Assembly (NCBI GenBank): GCA_008477525.1
Contig: SPDT01000004.1
Location: forward strand, 4,278,001 to 4,342,000
Length of the DNA: 64,000 bases
Direction: 5' to 3'
From: Hypomyces perniciosus
Lineage: Eukaryota; Ascomycota; Sordariomycetes; Hypocreales; Hypocreaceae
Shown here: in pieces, positions 47,621-59,549 of the stretch
Numbering within the stretch: the stretch's first letter is position 1
Layout: the number at the start of each line of letters is the position of its first letter
Translations under genes and position numbers: made by a program
The notes under the pieces: generated by a model
Database searches by the model: none
Seen by the model: only the letters and a program-made list of their open reading frames with translations
What the model was told of the DNA's origin: nothing

Positions 47621-48244
47621 AACGACGATGATGATATTCTTCTTCTCTCTTGAAGATGGAAGAGGCAACTTGACAGTTATCGAAGTTATCGAGCGGGTGT
47701 GTGGTGATGCGTTGTGCGGAACCTCAAAATGGTGGTTGTGCACGACGCGTGTGAAGGAGATGGGATCAAAACAACATTGACTAAAGAAATTTATATCAGT
47801 CACTGTTTACGTGCACGCAGGTGACTGATTGCCCGGGAAACTGGCCACGCGCGCGCTAGGTTGACGTGCTGGCAGCTGGCAAAGTTGTGTGAGTGCGAGA
47901 GGTTGCCAGGCAACTGACTTCAGACGGCCAGGCAACAAAAGATGCGATGAATCAGGCGTGCAGTAACCGGCGGTCAGCTGGTGAAGAGTAACAGTACAGT
48001 GGGTTTGGGAAATCAGCATCCTTGGTGCAGGTTGTTGTCACATCGGATGATGCAGGGCAACTCCGAGGTTTGCTCAACTCTTCATTCTTGGAGGCCCCTA
48101 TTCCGCTACCGTTTGATATCCACGGCAGAGAGTCTCCTGTCGTAATGTATGCCCTGTGTTCTGTGCTGTTCGGTCTCTAACCACAATTCGGCGCTATATC
48201 TAGTAATACATGTATAGAAAACAGATCATCCAACGACACCTCCT
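47621..48244. other. Possible first exon/promoter of the repeat gene; intergenic
   Basis: A minus-strand open frame at 47,621-47,803 (including SQCCFDPISFTRVVHNHHF) ends at the first GTAAGT donor of the tandem units but lacks an ATG, so an upstream exon would be needed. The remaining sequence to 48,244 shows nothing. Confidence 0.3.
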
Positions 48245-49389
48245 TCACAACTTGTTGTCCCCCTTCTTCCTCCTTGGCAACGTAATCCCATCCTGATATC
48301 CAGTAGCAATATGCTTCCCCTCCGGACTCCATATCCTACTCTCCATCATCCCCCTTCCAGCGCAGATTCTCGGCCAGCACACTTCCTGAATCCACCACCC
48401 GTCGCCATGCATAACCGCCTCATCCGCATTCACATGCACGTAGAACGAGTAGCTCAGACTGGCCACTGCGCCCAAGTTGTACCCCCAGCCAAGGTGATTG
48501 CCCAACATGAGAAGCCCATTCCGATCCGCCTCAAAGGCATGGCACAGGATATGCTCGTTTGGGTCATCCGTGGACAGAGGCTTGTGCAGGCGGTAGAGGA
48601 TCAGCTCCCGCCGCTCAGGCACGGGTTTGCCAGCGTTAAAAGCCGTCATGTCGACTTTGTTCATGTCTAGAATCGGGAAGCCACCATAACCGGCATTCGG
48701 GAACGCATCCTTGACGTTGTCCATGTCTATCTGCGGAGTCGGCCCCCACTCGTGTGTTGCTTTCAGGGAGAGGATGCTTGCGTAGCGTTCTTGGGCTGAT
48801 GCGAGTTGGGCATCTGCTGGCGAAAGCATCGGCCGCTTGAATGTCGTGACACAGGTGAAGCAAATGGCGCCCAGTGAGAGCTTCGAATCTGAGTCTGGAA
48901 AAGGCCCGGACGGGTTGACTGACGGCTGAGTCGGCTGACGGACATTGACCTGGCGCGTTGAGAATCCACGGGTTGAAGTGATGTTTGACACCTCGTAAAT
49001 GAATGGCCGATCCACGAGTCCAGGATTTGTAAAGACGCCGTGTATGGACTGCGTAGCAGCTGTCAGTGTCAGGTCCGGTATGTGCTCTGAAGGCGTCGAC
49101 TCACATGAATGCCAAACTTTCCTTTCGCTCCATTGCTTTCATCTTCTTCCTCCGCAACCCTGGCTGCCGTGAGCGGTGCTTGGATATACACATGGCCTCC
49201 ATAGGCATTTACTTTGACGCCCACAGACGCCCCTCCGTCAGGCAGCTCGGCACCAGGTCTCCAAGCTGGTTGGCGGCTCATGAATCGTTTAGTCGTACTG
49301 TCATTGCCGTCAGGGAGCCGCGAAAGTTCCATAGTCTCGCGGAAGCCATTGCGTGGGAACGTTTTGGGGGGAGATGACGATGAGGCCAT
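48245..49389 (-). CDS. Acyl-CoA thioesterase, TesB (thioesterase II) family
   Basis: Hydrolyses acyl-CoA to free fatty acid and CoA; double-hotdog fold. Exons 49,389-49,105 and 49,048-48,245 (56-nt phase-0 intron), 362 aa. The first hotdog has VNAYGGHVYIQAPLTAARVA and, across the intron, FGIH-SIHGVFTNPGLVDRP; IYEVSNITSTRGFSTRQVNV follows. The second hotdog has HILCHAFEADRNGLLMLGNH and LGAVASLSYSFYVHV, then GRGMMESRIWSPEGKHIATG near the end, typical of TesB. The C-terminus is NKL, near but not identical to a canonical peroxisomal SKL signal, so location is open. Confidence 0.88.
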
Positions 49390-50964
49390 TCTCTCGCCTG
49401 CACGTGTTCTGCTTCAGTACATAGAACAATGGAATAATGAAATAATACGGAGTAGTCTTCATCAAACGGGTCAGATTGTCTAGCTGGAGGTCTCTGGGTT
49501 TCGGATTTCCACTACAGGCCGTAAGCCGGGAATATTATATCATTATATCGTGTTTAAGACGGAGTATGGAGTAGAAAATGAACCTCGGCATATTAAGGAG
49601 TCTTCCATTAGCGCACCACTGAAAACCCGCTAAATCCCATTTCCAAGAGACTAAAATCCCAATAGCTACACATCCAGTTAGTTTAGAACGCCACAATGTC
49701 TTCACTGGAGTTATTGGGATGATACGGGACCTAATTAACCTTTTTTTACCCTGTCAAATCGCCAAATAATAGGTGATGGCTCTAATGTTTGATATACTAT
49801 AGCTTTTGTCTATAAGAACAAGCTGTTTGCAAGACCACTGTATCTATAAAATGAGACTCTGAGAGACGTTTGTGATAAGCATACAAATAGTCGTGTTACG
49901 CGTAGGTATACGCGTAGGTGTGTATGTGCCTATACGTGTACGGAGTAAGTATAAATATATATACATAGTAATGTAACCTGTTCGTACGGAGACAGTAAAA
50001 CCAAGCTATCTCTCTATAAGCACCCCCAGTCCACCTGTGACGCCCTCTCTTATTGATCGTGTCCATGAAGCAGGATTTTATTTTGGCGGTCTCTCATCAG
50101 CACTTAGCAGGTAGTATTAATTGCGTGTCAATCCTTTCGACTTGGTCTTCGAATAATAACCCTGATTTTGTCCACTGAGAACAAGTGGGTATTATAAGCT
50201 GACAATCCACATTCTCCTAACAACACCATGCCTTGCTTGAGATTAAATGACAGCGAAAGAGAATACGAGTAATTGAGAAATAAGCTGCAAAATCTCTCAA
50301 ACTTCCCATCTAGGACTAAATATTGCCTCCTTCAATGATATAACGATAATGGAATAAACAATAAATGTTCCGAATTCCGACTTTTGAATGGACATGTCTA
50401 GGGTAAGCAGCCCAGCAGCTTATGACCAAGATTTAAGGATTGCAGTGGCGCACGCGCTATGGATTATAGCGCCTCAAGCGCCCGCAAATGGGTAAACACC
50501 CACTGATTGGATATTATGAGGCCAGCAAACCGCGGCTTCAGGCGATAATGCTGACGGAGTCGCTGACAGGCTGCTCGACACGAGAATTTCATGTATGTAT
50601 GGGTAAATACATTTTGCAGACTGATGATCTGTACTCTGTATAAGATAATGGTTGCGATAGGCGAATGTCTAATACTTTGTACTTTGTACTCCGTATGTCA
50701 GTTATCAGGTATTAATAAATCCCAAGTGTGGGCGGACAACCCTCTGTATGACCCTCTGTACGGAGTATGACGCCCGAAAACGCTGAAAGTGCTTAGCAGA
50801 CGTCAACTCGTCGTCATGACTTTGTAGAGCAATTCCACATACAAAACAACAATCGTAGAGGAAGAATCCTAGAAATCAACACAAACTTTCACATTCAATC
50901 AATAAAAATAACTTTTTCATCTACTGGGAAAAGAAAAATAGTGAATCGATTTGTTACTGTGAAA
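49390..50964. other. Long intergenic region
   Basis: About 1.6 kb between the divergent thioesterase and HAM1-like genes. AT-rich in the middle, with TACGGAGT-type motifs near 49,560, 50,690 and 50,760. No gene or RNA that I can support. Confidence 0.45.
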
Positions 50965-53202
50965 ATGCTGTCCTGCTTCGGATTCCGCAGATCGCGCCGC
51001 CATGATGATGAAGATGGCGAACATGAACCTCTCCTCCCACAGTACGACGAAGAAACAGCAAGGCAGACTCGCCTCCATGAGAAACTTCACACGTATCAAA
51101 TGCTACGGGCCATGTCCAATGGCTACATGCCCTCCAACGAGCAGGTCATCACGCAGCTACGCACTCTCCTCTCTGCCGATGTCTTGAACCCTGAAACCCC
51201 TGGCCTCAGCTCCTCGGGCCGAGCCTTGGTCAGGACAACCCGTCTATGGCTCAAAGAGTTCATCGACGTGTTGCAGGCAAAGAACGCAGAGGATCAGATC
51301 CAAGACTTCATCTGGTACTTGGCCAAGGCGCGCCTACAAGTCGACACATCTGAGCTCCGCGAGAGAGCTTCGGCTGCCAAAGCAAGGGCTGACATGGCCG
51401 CTACGGTGACGAGTTTGAAGACGGTGGGCTCGCTTTTACTTACCAACTCGGATTTCCGCATCTTCCTGAAGGATCTGTCTACTATTTCGCGTGAGGTCTT
51501 TCGGGACACGGCATTCACCCTGTCGGAGGTAGCTCGTCGCGCAGGAAAGCAGGTTGAGCCCTCCCAAGAGGAGCAGCAAGCCATCACGCACGGAAACGGA
51601 GATGGGGAACATGCCCCGTCGACGGAAGAACTAGAGCAAGAGGTTGCTCAAGTCGGCCAAGCCGTCTCCAGCGCTGCGGATGACGTTGCAGAGGGAGCGG
51701 TCCAGAGCGTCAAGGAGCATGTTCAGGAGGACGAGCAAGCCGCGCTGACCAAGCGTCTGAAGCAAGCGGTGCTCAAGCTGCGACAGCGACCAAACTACTC
51801 GGACTCGGTGTCCACGCTGTCGACTCTTCTGAGGCGATATCTCCTTGTATACTCCCGCGCAGCGTCTGACACGATCCAGGCAGTGGAAGAAGACGTGGAT
51901 GCCAACCCGGAAGCAGATCGGGCTCTTCGCAACTTCTGGATGTTCGTCACATCACTCGGCGACCGAGATGCGTGGGACAAAGTCGAGCAATTGTTCTTTG
52001 ATGTCGTGGACGCCGGCAAAGCGGACCCTAGCTTCGAGCAGCTGGTGGACCAGCTGTCCAGCCTCGTGCAGGATATGCTCATGGACCCCGATTTCTTCGA
52101 CAATGCCGAGGACCGATTCCAAGAAGTCCGCGAGAAGGCCAAGGAACTGACCTCCAAGTCGTCCATTGGCGACAAAGTTGACGAGCTTCTGGACAGTCTG
52201 GAAGCGGCGTTGCGTTCTATGGCAAAGGATGCCGAGATAGAGAAACTTGTTCGCACCTCGGATCGCATTGCGCATCTGCTCTCGCCCAAGGGCCAGTACA
52301 CCAACAAAGACCTGGTTACGGACGCGGCCAATGTTTTTCTGCCGGTTTTAATCCAAACACTTCAGTATTTGCCCATTCCGCGATTGGAAGTGTCCAGCCC
52401 GGAAATCGATCTGCTGATCGAGAACCTCGTCCTCGAGCCTGGCCGGACAGTCAACAACACGTCATTCCTCCCGTACAGGCTGCAGCTCTCGACATGGAAC
52501 GACCTCGACGTCCGCAAGGCCCGCTTCCGCACGACGTCTTCCATGACGTCGCTGCTCACCGTCAACCTCTTCGGCCTGTCCCTTGCGGCAGAGGACTTGG
52601 GATACTGGGTGCGCGTGCGCTCGGGTCTGCTGCGCATGATGGACCAGGGCATCGCCAGCTTCCACCTCGACGAGCGCGGCATCGACATCACGCTCGACGT
52701 GGAAATCGGCCGCGATCGCCTCGAAGAAATCATCACTCTGCGCCACGTCCACGTCCGCATCCACCACTTCGACTACAAGATCCGCAAATCCAAGCTCTCG
52801 TGGCTCGCCTGGTTCTTCAAGCCCTTCATCCGGCCCATCGTGCGCAAAACGCTCGAGCACAGCATCGCACGCGCCATTGAAGACGGCCTCCGCACGCTCA
52901 ACCTCGAACTCGTCTTCGCGCGCGAACGCCTGCGCGCCACGCGCATCGCCGGGCCGGACGACTTTTGGAAGTTCGTCAAGGCCGTCGCGGCGCGGCTCGT
53001 CCCCACATCGGGTCCGGACGTCGAGACGCGAGTCGGCGTGCGGCCGGGCATCTTCCGCGGGATATACACGCCGGGGAGTCTGGTGCAGGTGTGGGAGAGG
53101 GAGGCGCAGGACGCAGGGCAGAAGATCTACGAGTATGAGAGGGGGGGATGGCGGAACGAGATTTTCAGCGTGAGAGCGCAGCCAGGCCAGACGACGTCTT
53201 AA
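50965..53202 (+). CDS. HAM1-like / DUF4449 lipid-binding-like protein
   Basis: Single exon, 745 aa from ATG 50,965 (MLSCFGFRRSRR); the frame is open eight codons further back, but without an ATG. A basic N-terminus with an acidic LLPQYDEE segment precedes a long helical region (FIWYLAKARLQ, SDFRIFLKDLSTISREVFRD, DPDFFDNAEDRFQEVREKAK), and the C-terminal third (GIDITLDVEIGRDRLEEI, LSWLAWFFKPFIRPIVRKTL) matches my memory of the fungal HAM1-type N-terminal plus DUF4449 architecture, related to BPI/LBP lipid-binding folds. Function in cells is not established from sequence. Third-position GC rises toward the 3' end. Confidence 0.72.
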   Translation: MLSCFGFRRSRRHDDEDGEHEPLLPQYDEETARQTRLHEKLHTYQMLRAMSNGYMPSNEQVITQLRTLLSADVLNPETPGLSSSGRALVRTTRLWLKEFIDVLQAKNAEDQIQDFIWYLAKARLQVDTSELRERASAAKARADMAATVTSLKTVGSLLLTNSDFRIFLKDLSTISREVFRDTAFTLSEVARRAGKQVEPSQEEQQAITHGNGDGEHAPSTEELEQEVAQVGQAVSSAADDVAEGAVQSVKEHVQEDEQAALTKRLKQAVLKLRQRPNYSDSVSTLSTLLRRYLLVYSRAASDTIQAVEEDVDANPEADRALRNFWMFVTSLGDRDAWDKVEQLFFDVVDAGKADPSFEQLVDQLSSLVQDMLMDPDFFDNAEDRFQEVREKAKELTSKSSIGDKVDELLDSLEAALRSMAKDAEIEKLVRTSDRIAHLLSPKGQYTNKDLVTDAANVFLPVLIQTLQYLPIPRLEVSSPEIDLLIENLVLEPGRTVNNTSFLPYRLQLSTWNDLDVRKARFRTTSSMTSLLTVNLFGLSLAAEDLGYWVRVRSGLLRMMDQGIASFHLDERGIDITLDVEIGRDRLEEIITLRHVHVRIHHFDYKIRKSKLSWLAWFFKPFIRPIVRKTLEHSIARAIEDGLRTLNLELVFARERLRATRIAGPDDFWKFVKAVAARLVPTSGPDVETRVGVRPGIFRGIYTPGSLVQVWEREAQDAGQKIYEYERGGWRNEIFSVRAQPGQTTS

Positions 53203-53344
53203 CCCTGGGCAAGACAGCCGGGGATAGCGGAATGTCTTGGGGAGTCTCAGCCGCTGCTGCTGTGATTCTGGAACATTGAGCCAGTGAGGGCTTGGGCAGC
53301 GAGCCTCGGCTCGAGGATTATCTCTTTGTTGATGATGAATCCAT

Positions 53345-53404
<60 letters not shown>
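53345..53404 (+). repeat. (TAC)n microsatellite
   Basis: About 20 uninterrupted trinucleotide units downstream of the HAM1-like gene. Confidence 0.95.
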
Positions 53405-54468
53405 ATAGTAGTACTCCTCCGTATTATTATGGGAAACTAAAAAAACCACATTCCCCAAAGAGACATCCGTCTCCTCCATGAGGGGGAAATGCACAATGAT
53501 ATATGACAGCTCATGACGCTGAAGCTGTCATCGCACCCAACTGAATGGCACCCTTTGGACAAGGGTCTGGTCTTTGGGATCACGCGGGTGCGGGAACAGC
53601 CAACCGGAACGGAACGGACGTCAGATGTTTGCGCCCTCTCTCTGCATCATGCGAGTTTGGTTTGCAGGGAAATAAATGAAATACCACGCCCTGTTTGGAA
53701 CCGGCTGCATGCGATAGGCGCCACGGAAGAGGCCCCCGGATATCAATCAATCAATCAACCAACCAACCGACCTGCGAATTCTCAGCTGTTTTTTTTTCTC
53801 TGTCTCGGAGTTTGTCCGAATGAGACAGAGAGAGATTCAACGCCTCGTTTGTGATGGCCATGTCTCTCATCTCGCCAATTAATTGACGTAGCGCATTTGC
53901 TGTGCCTGGCGCCTCGTATTTCTCTCATCTTGGCTCAGTTGTCGCCCCGCGCCTCGTTCAACACCTCCTGTACTTTGTACGGAGCGTTATCACAAAGTAG
54001 AGAAATATCACAAAATCGGGATGCTTTCTTTCAATCTGTCTCGTTTGATCCGATGCTGCATAAAGAAAAAAAAAAAACCATGACGCACTTTCATGCAAGC
54101 CATAGCCTTGAGGCTTCAGCCACTTCCCGCATAATCTTGTCTTATCGGATAATCCGTGTCGATCGCCCCTACGGAGGAGTACAGCCATTTGCTTCCCCAG
54201 ACCATCCCTCAGCTTTCTTGAGAACAATACTACTACTACTCGTAGTATACTAGTACTACTAGTATTAGTATTACTAGTACAAGAAGAGGAATCCCGCGCA
54301 ACCTCATCACACCCTCTCAGCTTCGATTCGCCCTCACAGCCTCCTTTGCTTTGTTCGCTGGGCGAATCCGCGCCTTCGGGACAGCTGGATCGAGACATTG
54401 ATGAGGCTTGAGGCTTATGAAGTTATGTAGGTACTAGTACGAAGTACTCCGTGCTCGTACGCACAATA

Positions 54469-54486
54469 TGGATGGATGGATGGATG

Positions 54487-54543
<57 letters not shown>
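54469..54543 (+). repeat. (TGGA)n/(TTGA)n tetranucleotide microsatellite
   Basis: Compound array: about four GGAT units followed by about fourteen GATT units. Confidence 0.95.
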
Positions 54544-54919
54544 CATGCAATGTCCGGTTTAGCTTTGGTTTGTTTGTCTCTCGGTTCAAGTTCCCCAACA
54601 GCTCTTTTCTGCATCAAACACCTATCCATCTATTCATTCCCCGCTTTATTAGACCAGACAGACCATCTTCACCACCCTCACCCTCACCATCTGTTCTGAC
54701 AAATACCACATTTGTTCCAACACTTTCAACTACCATCATGTCGCCATAGTAAACTACCATCCTCAGTGCCGCCGCCTCCCTAGGACTCGGACCTGTCTCT
54801 GTCTAACATCCACTAACCGCTACCACCACCACCACCACACAACTCCCCCCCCTCTCTCGTCTTGGCTTACGCCGCGGCGGCCATCTGTCGCCATACCTAC
54901 ATAGATAGAGAGAGCGATC

Positions 54920-56077
54920 ATGGCCCGGACAATGCATTCTTTGCTCGATCCTGTGCAGACACTACGATGTCACGACCCTCTCCACCGGGACGTGGCCAGT
55001 GGTGGGATGCCGGTATTGCACTCCATAGCCAGAACGTCATCGTCATCCAAGTTCAGGCCCACATTGCCCAAGCGCAAGAGCTCAGACTATCTTCTCGAAC
55101 CAGCACCACCACAGCGAAAGTATGCCTTTGTCACTTCACCAACATCAACCTCACACGATGATGATGCCATGACATTCGTATTCACTGCGCCAAACCATGC
55201 AAGACACAAGGGCTTTGAATTCGCAACAGCGCCCTCACGGATCTCCTGCGGAACCAAGCGCTGTCGCCTCGGGTCCGATGTCGACGGCCCCAACACTGCG
55301 GCGCTATGTCGCAAGAAGCGCCGCTTGAGAGCGCATCTGATTACGAGCAGGCTCTCGCAGCCGTATTCACAGCCCGCTACACACATCTTGAATCGCCAGG
55401 GCAAACAGGTCGGCGATAAGCGGTTCCTCAAGATGGCTACGACCATCGACATCAGTAGGCGGGCCGCCCATTTGCAGACCACTTGCTATCTCAGGTACTC
55501 GGTTATGAATTGCTTGCGGAGGAGGCTCGGCATCGTGAAGCATCAGGGCTCCGCGAGGGATAGCGATGTGAATCCGGTACGTCATGGTATGGACACCTCG
55601 GCCAAGGCACCGTGGCAGCCACAGCCCACGAAACCAGCACAGGAACCAGCACCAGCACCAGAATCAAAGCAACATCTGCCGCCATTATTGACGACCGGTG
55701 CTCCTATAAGCACTCCCGGAGTCGAGACGCCTGCCAAAGCTCCAGCTTGTCGGCTCTCAAAACCTGCAGCCCTGCCACTCCCCTCTGCCGATGTTGCCGC
55801 CACTAAAGATCGCACCTCACCTCGCATCGACTCGCCGTCGCCAGAACCGAGACCGCCTCTCTCATGGATGTATGACGACCACGAGGAGGATGGCTTTGCC
55901 TTCCTCCACTTGGACGAGGAACACTTGGGTGACGACGAGCCAGAACATGTCTATTGTGATTTCGACGTTTTATTCGGCGCAAAGTCATCGGCGCCGTCCG
56001 ATCCGCAGTCCCCGGAGGACCATACATACGAAGAGTACATGGATGAACTAGACGGCATTTCTTGGAGGATAGGATGA
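54920..56077 (+). CDS. Unknown fungal protein, probably nuclear
   Basis: Single-exon, 385 aa. Contains basic segments that look like nuclear localisation signals (LPKRKSSDYLLEPAPPQRKY, CRKKRRLRAHLITSRLSQPY) and a conserved-looking TATHILNRQGKQVGDKRFLK-like stretch near residues 150-175, a Pro/Ala-rich linker and an acidic C-terminus (HEEDGFAFLHLDEEHLGDDE). Order of basic core and acidic tail suggests a regulatory protein, but I do not recognise a domain. Confidence 0.6.
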   Translation: MARTMHSLLDPVQTLRCHDPLHRDVASGGMPVLHSIARTSSSSKFRPTLPKRKSSDYLLEPAPPQRKYAFVTSPTSTSHDDDAMTFVFTAPNHARHKGFEFATAPSRISCGTKRCRLGSDVDGPNTAALCRKKRRLRAHLITSRLSQPYSQPATHILNRQGKQVGDKRFLKMATTIDISRRAAHLQTTCYLRYSVMNCLRRRLGIVKHQGSARDSDVNPVRHGMDTSAKAPWQPQPTKPAQEPAPAPESKQHLPPLLTTGAPISTPGVETPAKAPACRLSKPAALPLPSADVAATKDRTSPRIDSPSPEPRPPLSWMYDDHEEDGFAFLHLDEEHLGDDEPEHVYCDFDVLFGAKSSAPSDPQSPEDHTYEEYMDELDGISWRIG

Positions 56078-56348
56078 AGCCTCAAACCGTCCGCAAGATA
56101 TTCACTTCTTCGACCGTGGCTAGAAACGGCTGTACGTTGGAAAAGAATTGCTGGGAATTACTGTATAATATTACTCGCATGCCCTGGCGCATAGGCCAGA
56201 GGTCATGTCAACGGCCTGGACGCATTTGTTGGCTGAGTGGGAGGCTATCGGCGTTCTGACTGGATCCGCGGCGGTGCTTCAAGTGGTGCAAGCTAAGAGA
56301 ATTGTTGTCAACCAACCATCCCACCAGTGCATGTATGTCGATCGTTGA

Positions 56349-56966
56349 TTAGCGGCCTTTGGGCAGCTTCGGGCTGTTCATCTCCTCGGGCAGCTTGGAT
56401 GCCCTATCCTTGGCAATATCGCACATTGCCTAGCTGTCATTAGCACTAATCATAATGCGTGTACTCGGCCAACACAGCCATACCTGCAGTGCAGCGTCAA
56501 CTTCCTTTGTGTAGTCGCTTCGGCTGATTCGCGCCTTCATGTCCTCCATGATCTCGGGTCTTCCACGTCCATTGACGAAGACCACATATCGTAGTCCAGG
56601 GAACTTTTCCTCATATTCTTGGTTCAGAGCCGCCAATTCCTCGGGCTCACCCTGAATGTTGGCCTGCTCAGCAGCTGATTGAGCGGATTCGATCTTCTTC
56701 TCTCCCAGTCTGGGGTGGCTGCCGAGAACAGACAGCAGCGTGGGGTTCGGTTCGATCTCGGTCGATCTGGAGGCGAGGGAAAGGAGTCTGATTTGACAGG
56801 CGTCAATCAGATCTGGATAGGACCTGTAGACGGCGGTGCGTATGACGGGGAGTAGAGTCGTGTGGATGGCGGGGCTGGGCTCAAAGAGCAAGTCGAGGAC
56901 CTCTGTCTGCGCCAGGTCCGCATAAGAATGGAGAACGGCGATGGGGGGAAGGCTTTGCAATGCCAT
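56349..56966 (-). CDS. OHCU decarboxylase (urate catabolism)
   Basis: 2-oxo-4-hydroxy-4-carboxy-5-ureidoimidazoline decarboxylase, the last step from urate to S-allantoin. Exons 56,966-56,484 and 56,429-56,349 (54-nt phase-0 intron), 187 aa. The family signature SHPRLGEKK lies near residue 85; YVVFVNGRGRPEIMEDMKAR and EVDAALQ follow, and the short last exon gives AMCDIAKDRASKLP. The Ser/Ala-tail ends KGR, so no peroxisomal PTS1 is visible. Divergent from prp19. A cluster of GATA sites lies 240-360 bp upstream, fitting nitrogen regulation. Confidence 0.9.
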
Positions 56967-57209
56967 GGTGCAGTATGTCCAGCGTTGAAAGATGCTATAA
57001 TATGCAGCGATACGCTAAGATGCCGTGTTGTCTGAAGCGAAGGGTCGTACAGCGCTGGGGCTGGTGATTGAAGATATGATGCTGCAAATTATATAGAGAG
57101 CGATAGAACCAATCCCGAGAATTCGACACCTATAAGTGATTGACAAGGTTCAGAGAGCGATTTCTAGCCCACAATGGCTTTGGAGGACGATCCAAGACGA
57201 ACAGGAGGA

Positions 57210-57327
57210 AGATAGGAAGATAGGAAGATAGGAAGAGTGGCATCAAGTTCATCCCCTGCTCCCCGCATTCTGGTGGAGTAATGTGATAAGAGCAACGATA
57301 AGGTGTCGGGAGTTCTTATCGTTATCA
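57210..57327. promoter_or_regulatory. GATA-site cluster upstream of OHCU decarboxylase
   Basis: HGATAR matches at 57,284-57,290 (TGATAAG), 57,296-57,302 (CGATAAG), 57,315-57,321 (CGATAAG on the minus strand) and a near match TGATAAC at 57,321-57,327; three AGATAG copies in a short GGAAGATA tandem at 57,210-57,231. AreA-type GATA factors control nitrogen-source genes, including the urate pathway. Binding is inferred. Confidence 0.5.
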
Positions 57328-57517
57328 ACTCGTGACAACTTGGCGCGTCTCTGAGCGGCCCGTGCATCGTGGACCGGAAAATCTCAGTCGGAACCTTTAA
57401 TGCTGGTCGCGCGAACAACAAGCGCTACGACCTACTACTATATTACCTGTACCAGAAATCACAACCGACACGACTTGACGCCATTGAGAGCTCAGAGGAG
57501 CTTTCGGATTAGTCGCA

Positions 57518-59182
57518 ATGCTGTGTGGAAGTTAGTAGTGCTATTTGTTCGCGGGAGTCCGTTTTCTTCGTCATCTTTGCTAACTGGAATACAGTTTCTG
57601 GGGAATCTCCCCAAGAGCCTGTCGTGTCCAAGAAATCTGGTAGGCAAACATGCCGTCTGCAGCAAAATAACGGCGTCGCTAATACACGTTTGAAGGAGTG
57701 ATCTATGAGAAGCGGCTCGTCGAACAATACATCAACGAAAATGGTACAGACCCAAGCACAGGCGACGCCCTCACCACCGACGACCTACTCCCCATCAAGT
57801 CTGCACGCATCGTCCGCCCTCGCCCTCCTGCCCTGACCTCGATACCCGCCCTGCTTGCTACCTTTCAGAGCGAGTGGGATAATCTAGCGCTGGAGACGTA
57901 CAACTTGAGAGAGCAATTGGCACGGACGCGGGAGGAGCTTGCGACTGCTCTGTACCAGCATGATGCCGCGGTGCGCGTGATTGCGCGGTTGACGAGGGAG
58001 AGAGATGAGGCCAGAGACTCGTTGAGCAAGGTTACCGTAACAGATGGAGCTGCAAACGGCGAGGAGATGGTGGTGGACAGCGTTGAGACGCTACCAGAGG
58101 AATTGGCGGCGCGTGTGGATGAGACACACCAGAGGTAGGTGCCACAAAAACCATCCACTTTATGCACCGATACTGACGTATTGTCCAGTCTATCAAAGGG
58201 CCGCAAGAAGCGCCCAGTTCCCGAGGGCTGGGTTTCCTCCGAGGAGATTTCAGAGTTTGGAGCTCAGACAACGAATGCTCTGCCCGTCCCGCAAGCCACC
58301 TCCCTGGACCTGGAAGGCAGCTATGCCGCGGTGGGTGGTCTAAATGGCGAGGCAGCTATCTACTCGGTCGAGGCGGATAACTTGGAGAGGACAGTGCCTG
58401 TTAATGAGCCAGTTACCGACACTCTTTGGGCTGGATCGAAGGTCTTCTTTGCCACCAGTCAAGGAAGCGTCAAGGTTTACGAGGCGGGCAGTGAGGTTGC
58501 CTCATTATCAGAGCATGCAGGTCCTGCTACAGCCCTCAGCCTGCACCCTTGTGGTGACTTGCTAGCTTCTGTGGGTACAGACAAGAGCGTTGTCTTCTAC
58601 GATCTGAGCTCGATGAAGCGCGTGAGCCGCGCCTACGCCGATGCTTGTAAGTTGGATCCCATGATGTTATTGGCGGTTTTATGAGTCTTTACTAAGTCTA
58701 TACTAGCTCTCACGGCATGCGCATTCCACCCTGATGGTCATCTTTTTGCCGCCGGTACTATTGCGGGTGATGTCAAACTTTACATGACCAAGACGCTTGA
58801 GCAAGCAGCCGTCTTTAAGCTTGGCGCTCCGGTTCAAGCACTCACATTCTCCGAGAACGGCTTTATGCTCGCCGCAACGGCCAAGGGACAGACATCAGTT
58901 ACCATCTTTGACCTGCGAAAAGAAGGCGACGCTGCGGTTTCCAAGGTTCTTGAGACTGGTGGCTCTGTGCAGTCCCTGTCTTGGGATTATACTGGCCAGT
59001 TCCTGGCAACTGTTGGTGCGACTGGCATCACTGTTCAGCAGTATGCCAAGTCAAGCAAGCAGTGGAGCGAGCCGTTCCGGAATTCGAACCCGGCTATTGC
59101 TGTGCGATGGGGTGAGTCGGGGAAGAAGCTGGTAGTGGTTAATGGCGAGGGTGTTGTCAGTGTATTTGGCATGAAGAATTGA
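57518..59182 (+). CDS. prp19: Pre-mRNA-processing factor 19 (U-box, WD40)
   Basis: E3 ubiquitin ligase and core of the NineTeen spliceosomal complex. Exons 57,518-57,530; 57,595-57,639; 57,696-58,134; 58,189-58,646; 58,707-59,182; introns 54-64 nt; 476 aa. The first exon is only 13 nt. The U-box reads MLCGISGESPQEPVVSKKSG and then VIYEKRLVEQYINENGTDP. The coiled-coil tetramerisation region contains ALYQHDAAVRVIARLTRERD. C-terminal WD40 repeats include LSLHPCGDLLASVGTDKSVV, TACAFHPDGHLFAAGTIAGD and SLSWDYTGQFLATVGATGIT, ending VVSVFGMKN. Full length for the family. Confidence 0.95.
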
Positions 59183-59549
59183 GAGAGATTGGGGGAACGG
59201 CAGCAGGGATTTTGTTTTCTATAATACAAAGGGGCATGATATTGGGTCGAAAAGACTGTACACTAAACGGGTCTATCACTTCCATTGCACGGCTGGAAAG
59301 ACATACAAAATGATATCAATCGATGGAACATGTCTAACCTGGTGCCCACGCAAATCTCATCAATTGCCATCTCTGTCTGTCTCCTGTTGATAGACATCAG
59401 CTTGATGGTACATACAAGCAGTGCACGAGGTGGGATGACAGTACTACTAAACTCCCAAGCAGACTACTGACTCAAAAGCAGGTTGGGAGGCTTCGCATCA
59501 TCACCTGTGGCAAACTTTCATCTTGGGAGTCCATCCAAGCCCAGATGAT
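59183..59549. other. Intergenic
   Basis: prp19 3' UTR and spacer; nothing else seen. Confidence 0.4.

Larger units (their letters stand above)
53203..54919. other. Long intergenic region with microsatellites
   Basis: Between two plus-strand genes. Contains a (TAC)n and a (TTGA)n array (listed separately), a CTAGTA-rich palindromic patch near 54,233-54,282, and pyrimidine-rich leader sequence before 54,920. No gene supported. Confidence 0.5.

Noticed and set aside
47122..47631. Plus-strand open frame of 169 codons with a 47-residue internal repeat
   Set aside because: It runs through the tandem units because two units are 141 bp (a multiple of three). Older units are read in a different homologous frame, and the splice signals all point to the minus strand, so I treat it as a shadow of the repeat.
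52362..52880. Overlapping 130-codon frames on both strands inside the HAM1-like gene
   Set aside because: High GC at third positions opens the other frames; the 745-codon frame is the only one with family features.
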